Assembly: GCA_019637095.1 (NCBI GenBank)
Contig: JAHBWG010000025.1
Location: 1 to 64,000 of the forward strand
DNA length: 64,000 nucleotides
Reading direction: 5' to 3'
Source of the DNA: Sandaracinaceae bacterium
GTDB lineage: Bacteria > Myxococcota_A > Polyangia > Polyangiales > Sandaracinaceae
Under the pieces are notes generated by a model. That model was not told where the DNA came from. It saw nothing but the letters and a program-made list of their open reading frames with translations, and did not search any database. Below, piece after piece: positions 8,804-20,302 of this stretch. Each line of letters opens with the position of its first letter. Position 1 is the stretch's first letter. A program made the translations under genes and the position numbers.

Positions 8804-9487
8804 TCAGCTCGCCGCGGCGGCGGGACGGCCCGCGTTCTTCTTCTTCGCCGCGCCGCGCACCGTGACGTAGCCCTCGCGTGCGCCGGGGACGGCGCCCTCG
8901 ATCAGGACGAGCTGCTCGTCGTCCATGATGCGGGCCACCTTCAGGTTGAGGATCGTGACCTTCTCGTTGCCGTACTGGCCCGCCATCTTGAGGTTCGCGA
9001 GCGTGCGGCCAGGCGTCATGTTCGTGCCGACCGAGCCGCCGTGGCGGCGGTACTCGTGGGTGCCGTGCGTGTCCGAGCCCGCGCCCGCGAAGTTCCAGCG
9101 CTTCATGACGCCGGTGAAGCCGCGGCCCTTGGTCGTGCCCGACACGTCGACGAACTGGCCCTCGACGAACACGTCCGACGGCTTCAGCGTCTGGCCGACC
9201 TCGTAGCGCGCGACCTCGTCGACCGGCAGCCGCAGCTCGCGCACGGTGCGCTTGGGCTTGACGCCCGCCTTGTCGAAGAAGCCCTTCTCGGGCTTGTTGA
9301 CGAGCTTCTCGCGCTTGTCGTCGAGGCCGAGGATCAGCGCGCTGTACCCGTCCTTCTCGAGGGTGCGCTTGCCGACCACGATGCACGGGCCGACCCGGAC
9401 CACGGTCACGCGGACGACGTCGCCATCGTCGAGGAAAATCTGAGTGTTTCCGAGCTTCTTGCCGATGAGGCCGGGGTGCGTGTTCAT
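8804..9487 (-). CDS. rplC: 50S ribosomal protein L3
   Basis: 227 residues from the ATG at 9487 (MNTHPGLIGKKLG). The longer in-frame ATG at 9541 adds an unlikely Arg-rich leader. The L3 signature is intact: FVDVSGTTKGRGFTGVMKRW, followed by the glycine-rich loop THGTHEYRRHGGSVG and TPGRTLANLKMAGQYG. L3 binds near the 3' end of 23S rRNA and starts assembly of the large subunit. The notable point is the place: L3 normally sits in the S10 operon between rpsJ and rplD, but here its neighbours are a HEAT-repeat gene and rlmE and no other ribosomal protein gene is in the window. It is either a relocated sole copy or a second copy. The C-terminal AAKKKNAGRPAAAAS tail is lineage-specific. Confidence 0.95.
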   Translation of the reverse strand: MNTHPGLIGKKLGNTQIFLDDGDVVRVTVVRVGPCIVVGKRTLEKDGYSALILGLDDKREKLVNKPEKGFFDKAGVKPKRTVRELRLPVDEVARYEVGQTLKPSDVFVEGQFVDVSGTTKGRGFTGVMKRWNFAGAGSDTHGTHEYRRHGGSVGTNMTPGRTLANLKMAGQYGNEKVTILNLKVARIMDDEQLVLIEGAVPGAREGYVTVRGAAKKKNAGRPAAAAS

Positions 9488-9555
9488 GGTCGTCTCGCTG
9501 CGAAGGACGCGCACCATGACGCGGTCGCGCCCCGCGCGCAACCCCCACCGCTCCC

Positions 9556-10605
9556 TCAGCGGGCGAGCTCGCGGGCGCGCTCGCCGACCGCGTCGTCGCG
9601 CTCGGCCATCCGCGCGAGCGCGCGGGCGGCCTCGTCGCTGACCTCGGCGAGCTTGCCGAGCGCCTCCGCGACGACCATAGGGTCCGCGCCGCGCGGGCGA
9701 TCCGCGAGCTTGGCGACATCCGGCGCGAGCGAGGCGAGCCGCAGCTCTCCGACGAGCTGCGCCGCATAGCCCCGCGCGTCGGAGCGGAGGGCGCGCAGCA
9801 CCCGCGCGAGCGCCGGCTCGCCGCGCGGATCGGCGAGGCGCACGAGCGCTGCGGCGGCCGCGGCCTTCACCGCGAGCGGCGCGAAGAGCGCGCCGGCGAG
9901 GCGCGCGAGCGGATCGGCGGCGCGCGCGACGCGCAGCTCACCGAGCGCCCAGGCGGCCTCGAAGCAGCGATCGCGATCGGTCAACAGGGACACGAGCGTG
10001 TCGGCGCCCGCCTCGTCGCCACAGCGCGCGAGCCCGATCGCGGCGGCCTCGCGCACGCGCCGCTCCGCGTCGTCGTGGAGGCGGCGCAGCGGCGGCACGG
10101 CGGCCGGCGCCTCGATCGAGCCGAGCGCCTCGGCGAGGTGCGCGCGCACCTCCGCGTCCGGGTCCTCGACGAGATCCTCGAGCCGCGCGACCGCCTCCTC
10201 GCCGAGGATGCGCGCGAGCGAGGCGACCGCCTGGAAGCGCACCTCCGGCTGCTTGCGGCGCAGGCCGCGGGCGAGCGCGTCGACCGCGCGCGCGTCGCCG
10301 ATGTCGCCCGCCGCGATCATCGCGACCTGGCGCACGGTCGGATCGCCGTCCTCGAAGCGCGCGAGGATCACGTCGAGCGAGGCGCCGTCGCGGAGGTGGC
10401 CGAGGCTGGAGAGCGCCGCGCACCGCACCGACGCGGACGGATCGTCGAGCAGCGGGCGCAGCGCGGCCCGCGCCTCGTCCGCGCGCTCCGGTGGCGCGCT
10501 CCCGAGCGCCTCCGCGGCGGCGGCGCGCGCGCGCTCGTCGCGGCTCGTCACGTCGCGCAGGGCCGCCGAGAGCTTGGGGCGGAGCGGCGGGAGCAGCGGG
10601 AGCAT
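9556..10605 (-). CDS. HEAT-repeat protein
   Basis: 349 residues. The ATG at 10605 shares one base with the holB stop (TGATG), so the two are probably translated together. Almost the whole length is HEAT / PBS-lyase-type alpha-alpha repeats, for example PSASVRCAALSSLGHLRDG, DPTVRQVAMIAAGDIGD, QPEVRFQAVASLARILG and DAEVRAHLAEALGSIEAP, about nine units in all. No signal peptide or membrane helix, so it should be cytoplasmic. HEAT solenoids bind other proteins, nucleic acid or cofactors. The position behind holB suggests, without proof, a scaffold role near DNA replication. It may instead belong with rplC and rlmE downstream, 68 bp away. Confidence 0.8.
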   Translation of the reverse strand: MLPLLPPLRPKLSAALRDVTSRDERARAAAAEALGSAPPERADEARAALRPLLDDPSASVRCAALSSLGHLRDGASLDVILARFEDGDPTVRQVAMIAAGDIGDARAVDALARGLRRKQPEVRFQAVASLARILGEEAVARLEDLVEDPDAEVRAHLAEALGSIEAPAAVPPLRRLHDDAERRVREAAAIGLARCGDEAGADTLVSLLTDRDRCFEAAWALGELRVARAADPLARLAGALFAPLAVKAAAAAALVRLADPRGEPALARVLRALRSDARGYAAQLVGELRLASLAPDVAKLADRPRGADPMVVAEALGKLAEVSDEAARALARMAERDDAVGERARELAR

Positions 10606-11579
10606 CACATCCGCGCGCCGAAGAGGAGCGAGTCGAGCACGATCTGGCGGTTGCCGTTGCGCTCGAGGGCCACGAGCGCGTCGCGGATCAGCTCCGCGCG
10701 TCGCGCCGCGCGGGCGGGTGGGGTGCGCGCGGCGCGCTCGCGGACGATGGCGGCGCGGTGGCGGAAGGCGAGCGCGCCATCGGGCAACCCGAGCCCGACC
10801 GCCGCGAGGTCGCGTGAGAAGACGAGGAAGGCGTCGAGCACGAGCGGGAGCTCCGCGCCGGTGCCCGCGAGCGCCTCCGCGGCGCGGGTCAGCGCGCCGG
10901 GGCTGCCGGTGGCGCACACGTCGTCGAGCGCGAGGGCGTGATCGAGCAGCGCCTGAGCGCCGCCTTCGGCGAGGGCGATCGCGCGGTCCGCGCGGCCGTC
11001 GGCGAGCGCGACGGCCGGCCCGCGCGCCTCCTCGGGCACCTCGCGTGCGGCGAGGATCCGCTCGAGCACGTCCGCGGGCAGCCGCCCGAAGCGCACGCGC
11101 TGACAGCGCGAGCGGATCGTCGGCAAGAGCCGGTCGGGCCGCTCGCTCGCGAGCACGAAGTGCACGTTGGGCCGCGGCTCCTCGAGCGTCTTGAGCAGCG
11201 CGTTGGCGGACTCCGGCGGGTGCTCGGGGAACGAGACGTCGGCCTCGGGGAAGATCAGGAACGCGGCGCCCGCTTCGAACGGCGCGAACTGCGCGACCGG
11301 GAGGATCTCCTCGCGCAGCGCGGTGACCTGGATGTTGCGCATCCCCTCGTCGCGCGGCCGGAAGATCCGCACGTCGGGGTGCGCGCCGGCGCGCACGCGC
11401 GCGCTCGCCTTCGCGTCGGTGTCGAGGACGGCCTCGGCGAGGGCGATCGCGGTCAGCTCCTTGCCGACGCCGCTCGGCCCCTCGAACAGGTACGCCGAGG
11501 CGACGCGCCCCGCCTCGAGCGCGCGCTCGAGGATCCCGAGCGCGCTCCCCTGCGCCTCGACGTGCGCGAAGCGGCTCAC
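10605..11579 (-). CDS. holB: DNA polymerase III delta' subunit (clamp loader)
   Basis: 324 residues. GTG start at 11579 overlapping the stop of the TetR gene (GTGA). Walker A is GPSGVGKE at residues 34-41. The Walker B position reads FLIFPEAD and lacks the usual acidic pair, as expected for delta', which does not hydrolyse ATP. The SRC motif with the arginine finger is present (IRSRCQRVRF). The four-cysteine zinc module normally found between Walker A and B is missing, replaced by an Ala/Arg stretch (DTDAKASARVRAGAHPD). Delta' is the stator of the clamp loader that opens the beta ring on DNA. The closest alternative is a tau/gamma paralogue, but the degenerate Walker B argues for delta'. Confidence 0.85.
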   Translation of the reverse strand: MSRFAHVEAQGSALGILERALEAGRVASAYLFEGPSGVGKELTAIALAEAVLDTDAKASARVRAGAHPDVRIFRPRDEGMRNIQVTALREEILPVAQFAPFEAGAAFLIFPEADVSFPEHPPESANALLKTLEEPRPNVHFVLASERPDRLLPTIRSRCQRVRFGRLPADVLERILAAREVPEEARGPAVALADGRADRAIALAEGGAQALLDHALALDDVCATGSPGALTRAAEALAGTGAELPLVLDAFLVFSRDLAAVGLGLPDGALAFRHRAAIVRERAARTPPARAARRAELIRDALVALERNGNRQIVLDSLLFGARM

Positions 11580-12190
11580 GCGCTCCCCGGCGGGGTGGCC
11601 TCGAACAGCGCGCCGGCGAAGAGCTCGACGGCCCGGACGAGCTCGTCGGGGTCGATCACCGTCGGCTCGACGAACACCTGCAGGACCAGCCCGTCGAGCA
11701 GCCCGAGGAGCAGGCGCGGGATCAGCGCGGCCGAGACGCGGGGGCGCAGCCCGTAGCTCGCCATCACCGTGACGAGGTGCTCGCTCGTCTGCGCCGAGGC
11801 GAGGCGGTAGTACGCGGCGAGCTGCGGGCGCAGCGACTCGTCGTGGAGCGCCTGCGCGAGGAGGTTCGAGATGACGTGCACCTCGTCGCTGCCCGTGCTG
11901 CGCACCAGCCAGAGCTCGCGCACCGCCGAGCGCAGCGCGGTCATCGGATCGCTGCCGGCTGCGCGCCAGGCCGCGAGGGTGCGCTCGGCGACCGCGTCGG
12001 TCGCGGCCTCGAGGACCTTCGCGACGAGCGCCTCCTTCGTCGGGTAGTGGTAGTGGATCGCGCCCTTGGACATCCCGGCCTCGTCGGCGATGTCCTTCAG
12101 GCTCGTCTGCGCGTACCCCTGCCGCGCGATCACGCGCTTGGCCGCGTCGACGATCTGCGCCGCGCTGATCGCGGACTTCTTGTAGCGCAT
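11576..12190 (-). CDS. TetR-family transcriptional regulator
   Basis: 204 residues. The N-terminal helix-turn-helix domain is clear: ISAAQIVDAAKRVIARQGYAQTSLKDIADEAGMSKGAIHYHYPTK spans residues 8-52 (shown in part: SLKDIADEAGMSKG is the HTH). The C-terminal half is the variable ligand and dimer domain, rich in Leu and Ala. TetR proteins usually repress a neighbouring gene and respond to a small hydrophobic ligand. Here it is the first gene of a tight minus-strand run (TetR, holB, HEAT), overlapping holB by four bases, so it would be co-transcribed with a replication gene. No divergent efflux or enzyme target is adjacent, so the target is unknown. Confidence 0.88.
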   Translation of the reverse strand: MRYKKSAISAAQIVDAAKRVIARQGYAQTSLKDIADEAGMSKGAIHYHYPTKEALVAKVLEAATDAVAERTLAAWRAAGSDPMTALRSAVRELWLVRSTGSDEVHVISNLLAQALHDESLRPQLAAYYRLASAQTSEHLVTVMASYGLRPRVSAALIPRLLLGLLDGLVLQVFVEPTVIDPDELVRAVELFAGALFEATPPGSA

Positions 12191-12209
12191 GAGGGGCTCG
12201 CCCTCTCGG

Positions 12210-12500
12210 CTACATTCCGGCGGGGGCCGGCTGGCAGGAGCGGAACATCGTCCCCGCCGCTTGCCGGCACTCGAAGCCCTCGGGGCAGTTCGCCTCGAGG
12301 TCGCAGAGCGCGCGGCAGAAGTAGAGATCGTCGTTCGGATCCTCCGGGGGCTCGACGCTCACCGTGCGGTCGGGCGTGCACACCGCGCCGTCGACGCAGT
12401 CGTTCTGCGCGGGCCCGCCCTCGCATCGGTCGCCGACCTCGCCGGGACCGCAGGCCGCCAAGAGGACCACCGCACCGAGCGTGAGCATGAGCCGTCGCAT
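12210..12500 (-). CDS. Small Cys-rich lipoprotein
   Basis: 96 residues. ATG at 12500 with a strong GGAGGG ribosome site. Signal peptide MRRLMLTLGAVVLLAAC ends in a good lipobox (LAAC). The mature part has eight further cysteines in a spacing typical of small disulfide-knotted secreted domains of myxobacteria (GDRCEGGPAQNDCVDGAVC, then CRALCDLEANCPEGFEC and C near the end). A related design occurs at 48373-48657. The function is unknown. The gene is 20 bp upstream-to-stop from the TetR gene on the same strand, but its own strong ribosome site suggests separate control. Confidence 0.75.
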   Translation of the reverse strand: MRRLMLTLGAVVLLAACGPGEVGDRCEGGPAQNDCVDGAVCTPDRTVSVEPPEDPNDDLYFCRALCDLEANCPEGFECRQAAGTMFRSCQPAPAGM

Positions 12501-12562
12501 TGCCGTCCCTCCGAGAAGGGCGGGACCGTAGTGGACGCGCCCGACCGAGGCAAGCCACGGCG

Positions 12563-13510
12563 CTACTCGCCGGCGGGGAGCGTCAGCGCCTCGGGGCGCA
12601 CGCGGCGGACCGCGCCCACCGTCGTCAGCAGGGTGCCGGGCGCCGAGGGGACCCTCGGGCCGCCGCTCCGATCGAACGGCAACGCGTAGAGCGTCCCCTC
12701 GTTCGCGGGGCCGGTCGGCACGACCTCGCCGCCGTCGTGGCAGCTCACCGCGCCCAGGAGCTGGCGCCCGCGCCGCGTGTCCGTGTGCACGTGCTCGACC
12801 CCGCGCTCGGCGCGCAGCAGCTCGAGCCCCACGCCGACGACCACCCAGGCGACGCAGCCGGAGGCGGGGCGAGGGGGCTCCCAGCGCGGGCCGAACGACG
12901 CGATCTCGATCACGAGGGCCTCGCGGCCGGCCTGCCAGCCGCTCGCGTGCAGCACGTGCTCGGCCTCCGCGAGCGCGAGGACCACCTCGTCGGGTAGCTC
13001 GCTCGCCGCGACGTCCGCGGGCGTGAGCCCGGGCATCACCCACGTCCGCACCCACGCCCGCCCCGTCCCGTCGGCGCGGCCGGCGCGCACCCCGCACGCG
13101 GCGAACGACACGCCGCGGTCGTGGGGCACGAGCGCGCGGTCCCCGAGCGACGCGCGGGCGATGCGGGAGGTCGCGTCGGGCACGAGCTCGACCACGCCGC
13201 AGAGCCCGTCGAGCCCGTCGGTCGTGAAGTCGAACGGCAGCTCGCGCTCGACGTGCGGAGCCTCGGCCGAGACGTAGCCGCGGGCGGCGTGGGGGGTCGC
13301 GGCGCCATCGCGATCTCCGAGCGCGGCGAACGCGCGCTGCACGTCCGCGAGCGGGCTCGGCGCGATGGGCGGGGCGACGCCGCCGTCGCAGGAGCGCAGC
13401 GCGCTGACGGTGCACCAGAGCGAGAGCAGCGCGACGACGCCGAGCACGGCCCACAGCCCCACCGCGCCGCTCCGCGCCGGGACCTCGCCGCCGTGCTCTC
13501 CGCGCGCCAC
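12563..13510 (-). CDS. Hypothetical membrane-anchored protein
   Basis: 315 residues from the GTG at 13510. A longer start at 13594 would run into glgB on the other strand and adds a basic leader without a ribosome site. One N-terminal membrane segment ([22 protein letters not shown], residues 13-34), then an exported domain with six scattered cysteines (for example [31 protein letters not shown]). No recognised domain. The text shows alternating beta-type segments but no catalytic motif. It is divergent from glgB with 64 bp between starts, so the two share a promoter region. I do not recognise the family. Confidence 0.7.
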   Translation of the reverse strand: MARGEHGGEVPARSGAVGLWAVLGVVALLSLWCTVSALRSCDGGVAPPIAPSPLADVQRAFAALGDRDGAATPHAARGYVSAEAPHVERELPFDFTTDGLDGLCGVVELVPDATSRIARASLGDRALVPHDRGVSFAACGVRAGRADGTGRAWVRTWVMPGLTPADVAASELPDEVVLALAEAEHVLHASGWQAGREALVIEIASFGPRWEPPRPASGCVAWVVVGVGLELLRAERGVEHVHTDTRRGRQLLGAVSCHDGGEVVPTGPANEGTLYALPFDRSGGPRVPSAPGTLLTTVGAVRRVRPEALTLPAGE

Positions 13511-13574
13511 GCGCCGAGCATGCGCTGCACGATGCGCGAGGCAAGCCCCGCGGGGTCTGCTACACAGGCGCTCG

Positions 13575-15460
<1,886 letters not shown>

Positions 15461-15464
<4 letters not shown>

Positions 15465-17872
15465 GCGGCCCGCGCTACGTCTGCATCCACGGGCACTTCT
15501 ACCAGCCCCCGCGGGAGAGCCCGTGGCTCGAGGCGGTGGAGCGCCAAGAGAGCGCGTGGCCGGCGCACGACTGGAACGAGCGAGTCTCGGACGAGTGCTA
15601 CGGCCCCAACGCCGCGGCCCGCATGCTCGACGGCGACGGACGCATCGTCGCCATCACCAACAACTACGCGCGCACGAGCTTCAACCTCGGGCCGACGCTG
15701 CTCTCGTGGCTCGAGGAGCACCGGCCGCGCGTCTACGCGGCGGTCCTGCGCGCGGATCGCGAGAGCCGCGAGCGCTTCGACGGACACGGCTCCGCGATCG
15801 CGCAGGTCTACAACCACATGATCCTCCCGCTCGCCTCGCCGCGCGACCGCGTGACGCAGGTGCGCTGGGGCCTCGCGGACTTCCGCCGGCGCTTCGGCCG
15901 CGAGCCCGAGGGCATGTGGCTCGCCGAGACGGCCGTCGACACGGCGAGCCTCGAGGCCCTCGCCGCCGAGGGCGTCGCCTACACGATCCTCGCGCCGCAC
16001 CAGTGCGCCCGCGTGCGCCCGCCGGGCGGTGGCTGGTTCGACACGCGCGGCCAGCGCGTCGATCCGCGCCGCCCCTACCTCGCGCGCCTCCCCTCCGGGC
16101 GCAGCATCGCGCTCTTCTTCTACGATGGCCCCATCTCGCGCGCGGTCGCGTTCGAGCGGCTCCTCGACGACGGCCACCGCTTCGCCGGGCGGCTGCTCGG
16201 CGCCTTCGACGGCCGCGACGAGGCGCAGCTCGTGCACATCGCGACCGACGGGGAGACGTACGGGCACCACCACGCGTACGGTGAGATGGCGCTCGCTGCC
16301 GCGCTCGCGCGGATCGATCGGGAGAGCGGCGTCCGCCTCGTCAACTACGGCCAGTACCTCGCGATGCAGCCGCCGGCGTGGGAGGCGGAGATCGTCGAGG
16401 CCACGTCGTGGAGCTGCATGCACGGCGTCGAGCGCTGGCGCTCCGACTGCGGCTGCAACAGCGGCACCGGCTGGCATCAGCGGTGGCGCGCGCCGGTGCG
16501 CGCGGCGCTCGACTGGCTCGCCGGCGAGCTCGCCCCGCGGTTCGAGACCGAGGGCGCGAAGGTCCTCGTCGATCCCTGGGCTGCGCGCGACGCGTACGTC
16601 GACGTCGTCCTCGACCGGAGCGAGGGCACGATCGACGCGTTCCTCGCGAAGCGCGGCGCGCCCGGGCTCGACGAAGCCGGGCGGCGCCGCGCGCTGAGCC
16701 TGTGCGAGATGCAGCGGCACGCCATGCTCATGTACACGAGCTGTGGTTGGTTCTTCGACGAGCCGAGCGGGCTCGAGACCATCCAGGTCCTACGCTACGC
16801 CGCGCGCGCGATCCAGCTCGCGCGCGACGTCTTCGGCGAGGACCTCGAGCCGCGCTTCCGCGCGCTCCTCGCGAAGGCGCCGAGCAACCGCCCCGAGTAC
16901 GGGGATGTCGACGGGATCTACCGCGAGCTCGTGCGACCCTCGCAGATCGAGCTCGCCGACGTCGCCGCGCACTTCGCCATCGCGTCCGTGTTCGACGACG
17001 TCCCCTCGCGCGCCCTGCGCGGCTACGACGCGGAGCTCCTCGAGCACGACGTCGCGGTGAGCGGTGTGTCGCGCCTCGCGACCGGGCGCCTCGCGGTGCG
17101 CTCGCGCACGACGCTCGAGGACGGCGACTACTCGTACGCCGTGCTGCACCTCGGCGATCACAACCTCATCGGCGGCTTGCGCGACTTCGAGCACCCGGCG
17201 CGGCACGTCGGGATGCACGGCGCGGTGCGCCACCCGTTCGACCGCGCGGACATCACCGAGGTCGTGCGGCAGGTGCATCGCCACTTCGGCGGCCGCACGT
17301 TCTCGCTCCGCTCGCTCTTCCACGAGGACCAGAGCGCCGTCCTCGAGCGGCTCCTCGAGGCGCGCACGCGCGCGGTCGAGCAGACGCTCGAGCAGGTCTA
17401 CGATCAGATCGCGCCGCTCATGCGGTTCCTGCAGAGCCTCGGGCAGGCGCCGCCGGGCGTCTTCCGCGCCGCCGCGGAGTACACCGTGCAGATCCGGTTG
17501 CACCGCGCGGTCGCGGCGGGGGTCGAGATCGATCTCTTGCGGTTGTCGCGCGTGCTCGAGGAGGCGATGGAAGCGCAGGTCGTGCTCGACCCCATCGCGC
17601 TCGGGGCCAGCCTGCTCGGCTCGCTGCTCGAGGTCGTCGAGGCGGTGCGCGCCGAGCCCGAGTCGCTCGCGCGCGCGCAGAAGCTCGCCGAGCTCGCCGC
17701 GTTCGTGGCGAGCTCACCGTGGAAGATGGACCTCTCGTCGGCGCAAGAGGCGCTCTTCGAGCACATGCGGGAGCACTTCACGAAGTGGCGCGCCGCCGGT
17801 CCCGACCGGGAGCCGTGGCTCGCCTCGATCACCAGCGCCGCGGTCAGCCTCCGGGTGCGTCCGCCGTCCTGA
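15461..17872 (+). CDS. GH57-family glycoside hydrolase with DUF3536 C-terminal domain
   Basis: 803 residues. The GTG start overlaps the glgB stop (GTGA). The N-terminal GH57 domain shows the [11 protein letters not shown] motif (residues 10-20), the putative nucleophile E156 in [10 protein letters not shown], and the putative acid D263 in [13 protein letters not shown]. The region from about residue 430 onward, mostly helical, fits the DUF3536 extension. GH57 enzymes are retaining alpha-glucanases, branching enzymes or amylopullulanases. Coupling with glgB implies work on glycogen: debranching, trimming or a second branching activity. An SxWSCMHG and [13 protein letters not shown] cysteine cluster lies in the middle and is typical of this subfamily. 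The exact substrate cannot be read from sequence. Confidence 0.88.
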
Positions 17873-17876
17873 ACCG

Positions 17877-18716
17877 TCAGGGCAGGATCGCTTTGGCCCG
17901 CAGGTACCCTTCGTCGACCATCGCGGCCATCCGCGCCGGGTCGAACGCGAGCGGGTCGGCGGCGAGCGTGGTCGCCGGGCGGAACGCGGTGACGTCGACG
18001 CCGCGAGCGCGCGCGAGCGCCAGCGTGTCGTCCGTGCCCTGATCGGTCATGAGGAGCACCGCGCGGCGCAGCGTGTAGTTGAACACGTCGGTGCCGGGAG
18101 AGTTGGGGAAGCGGCGCGTGATCGGGCCACGATCCGCGCGGGCCGCGCTCGTCGCGCACGCGTAGATCTTCGTCGCGCCCAGATCGAGCGCGCGCTGGAG
18201 CGGGAGCATCTGCATCACGCCGCCGTCGAGGTAGTCGGCGCCGTCGATCTCGACCGTCGGCATCAGCGCGGGCTGACAGCACGAGGCGAGCACGAACTTG
18301 CGAAGACGCGCGAGGTCGTCGGCCTCGGTCCCGTACTCCACGCGGCCGCGCTGGAGGTTCGTCGCCGCGATCTGGAGCTTCACGCCCCGGTCGACGATGC
18401 GCTGCCGCCGCGCCTCGGTGAGGTAGGACGCGATGAGGTCGCGCAGCGGATCGACGCTGTTCGCGTAGCCGTGGACGACCACGCCGAGGTCGCCGAGGAA
18501 CGAGCGGTGGAGCACGTCGCGCGTCGCGACGTTGGCGTAGAGGTCGCTGAGGAGCGAGATCTCTCCGCTCGCGACGAGCACCGCCGCGAGCGCGCCGGTC
18601 GACGTCCCGGTGACGATGTCGGGCCGGATCCCCTTGTCGACGAGGAGCCAGCGCGCGACGCCGACGCTGAATGCGCCGAGCGAGCCGCCGCCCCCGAGCA
18701 CGATCGCGATCGTCAT
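17877..18716 (-). CDS. Patatin-like phospholipase
   Basis: 279 residues. Oxyanion loop GGGGSLGAF (residues 8-16), nucleophile elbow GTSTG with S39, and the dyad aspartate in DYLDGGVMQML. These are the three hallmark motifs of bacterial patatins, which hydrolyse phospholipid or lysophospholipid acyl esters. There is no signal peptide, so it acts in the cytoplasm or at the inner leaflet. It overlaps the upstream lipoprotein gene by four bases (ATGA) on the same strand, and converges on the GH57 gene with only four bases between stops, leaving no room for a classical terminator. Confidence 0.9.
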   Translation of the reverse strand: MTIAIVLGGGGSLGAFSVGVARWLLVDKGIRPDIVTGTSTGALAAVLVASGEISLLSDLYANVATRDVLHRSFLGDLGVVVHGYANSVDPLRDLIASYLTEARRQRIVDRGVKLQIAATNLQRGRVEYGTEADDLARLRKFVLASCCQPALMPTVEIDGADYLDGGVMQMLPLQRALDLGATKIYACATSAARADRGPITRRFPNSPGTDVFNYTLRRAVLLMTDQGTDDTLALARARGVDVTAFRPATTLAADPLAFDPARMAAMVDEGYLRAKAILP

Positions 18717-19225
18717 GGGTGTCCTCCTCCGCCGCGCAGCTCGCAGGCGGCGCGCGCGAACGCTCGGGTGATCGCGCGCGCGTCGCACGCGCTCTCGCTC
18801 AGCCCCTCGCAGTCGCGGTCGGGCACGGCGACCTCGTCGTGCGCGTAGGCGAGCGCCGCGTCGAGCGCGCCATCGACGCTCGTGAAGAGCGCCGGGTGAT
18901 CCGGCGCGGGCAGCGCGACGAGGCGGGCGCGGGCGCTCGCGAGCGCGCACTCGCTCCGCGGCGGGCTCGGCGCGCACGCCTCCTGGAGCCGCGCGGCGAA
19001 GTCCTCGAACGTCTCCCGCTCGCGCGCCGACGCCGCGCGCAGCTCGGCGCGGGTCGGGACGACGACCAGGCCGGTGAGCGTCGCGGCGTAGCCCGGGGTC
19101 GCGCTCGGGAGGGCGGGCGAGGGGCACGCGAGCTCGGGGCCGCCGCACCCGCACAGGAGCGACGACGCGACCAGCGAAGGCCAGAGCAGCGAGGACCGGA
19201 TCCGCGCGCGGAGGTGCCCACTCAC
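18713..19225 (-). CDS. Hypothetical lipoprotein
   Basis: 170 residues from a GTG at 19225. Signal peptide with an acceptable lipobox (LLCGC). The mature domain is mainly helical, with Cys at residues in LACPSP, EACAPSPPRSECALA, DRDCEGLSESACDARA and AACELRG, suggesting several disulfides. No known domain is seen. The stop overlaps the patatin start (ATGA), so both are made from one message; a lipid-anchored partner of a lipase is a reasonable guess but nothing more. The alternative of a spurious frame is unlikely given the lipobox and the overlap. Confidence 0.65.
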   Translation of the reverse strand: MSGHLRARIRSSLLWPSLVASSLLCGCGGPELACPSPALPSATPGYAATLTGLVVVPTRAELRAASARERETFEDFAARLQEACAPSPPRSECALASARARLVALPAPDHPALFTSVDGALDAALAYAHDEVAVPDRDCEGLSESACDARAITRAFARAACELRGGGGHP

Positions 19226-19274
19226 GACGCGTTGGGTACCACGGATCGGCGCGCGGCGGCGGCCTCGTGACGCC

Positions 19275-20276
19275 TCACGGCGCGGGGCACCGGGCCGGCG
19301 CGGGCCCGTCCGCTGGCGCCGGCTCGCCCCACGCGCCGCCGAACGCGGTGAGGCCGAGCGTGACGCTGAGCGCGCCGCAGGCGGCGCCGGTCCCCTCGCC
19401 GCCGCGCGAGCGCGCGCGGACGTCGGCCGCGTCGCGCGCGCGGATCTCCGCTGCGGTGCGGAGCGGATCCCCGCGGCAGGGGCCGGCCGCGTCGAGCTCT
19501 GCGATCAGGTCGGCCACGCGCCAGCGGCCGCTCAGCGTGAACGCGAAGGGCGTCTCGGGCGCGAGCACCGCGGTGACGAGCAGCTCGGTGAGGCGCAACG
19601 TCAGCGAGCGATCGCCGCCGTGGAGGGGGATGACCGGGTCGCTCTCGAAGCGCGCGACGAGCACGCCACGGGCGACGTACGCGCTCGGATCGCGCAGGAC
19701 CGCGCGCCCGTCCGCTCCGACCGACGCGTCGAGCGGCGCGAACACGTCCTCGCCGATCCACCCGAGCGGGTCGCCGCGCGCTCCCCCGGGCGGGACCCCG
19801 AACACCGCGGGCGCGAGCTCGACCTCGACGGACGGGTCGTCGGGCTCGCCCGACCAGCCCGTGATGCGTACGAGCAGCGCGCCCACGCCGAGCGCCATGG
19901 ATGCGCTCAGCGCGGACTCGAGCGTGCCGCCGAGCGGGGCGAACGCGGCCGCGAGCTGCGTCGCGAACGCGTCGTCGCGGCAGCCCGCGAGGTCGCGCAC
20001 GTGCTCGCCGCGCGCGTTGGTGGGCGCGCACTCCGCGTCCCACTCGGGGGGCTCGGTGCAGCGGGCGTCGAGATCCCAGCCGCGCGTGCCGTCGTTCCTG
20101 ATCACCACGTCGCGCAGCGCGAGCGTGACCGGCGGGGCGTCGACCACGTCGGCGACCTCTGGGCGCGGCGGGGGGAGCGCGCCGACCACGCGCCGCCCCG
20201 CGTCGGCCGGCACGAACCGCGGCGCGTCGCACGCGGCGAGCGCCAGAGCGACGGACAGCATCGTGAGCGCGCGCAC
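19275..20276 (-). CDS. Hypothetical lipoprotein
   Basis: 333 residues from a GTG at 20276 with GGAGG upstream. Signal VRALTMLSVALALAAC ends in a perfect lipobox (LAAC). The mature protein contains beta-rich segments with repeated short phrases of amphipathic type (VTLALRDVVIRNDGTRGWDLDARC, SVEVELAPAVFGV, SLTLRLTELLVTAVL), suggesting a beta-sandwich, and ends with a Pro/Ala tail. Similar proteins of unknown function, which appear to store summary-like repeats around LTGWSGEPDDPSVEV, occur in myxobacteria as I recall, but I cannot name a family. Divergent from mazG with 26 bp between starts. Confidence 0.7.
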   Translation of the reverse strand: MRALTMLSVALALAACDAPRFVPADAGRRVVGALPPPRPEVADVVDAPPVTLALRDVVIRNDGTRGWDLDARCTEPPEWDAECAPTNARGEHVRDLAGCRDDAFATQLAAAFAPLGGTLESALSASMALGVGALLVRITGWSGEPDDPSVEVELAPAVFGVPPGGARGDPLGWIGEDVFAPLDASVGADGRAVLRDPSAYVARGVLVARFESDPVIPLHGGDRSLTLRLTELLVTAVLAPETPFAFTLSGRWRVADLIAELDAAGPCRGDPLRTAAEIRARDAADVRARSRGGEGTGAACGALSVTLGLTAFGGAWGEPAPADGPAPARCPAP

Positions 20277-20302
20277 CGGCCTCCATGCTACGTACTCGCG
20301 CC

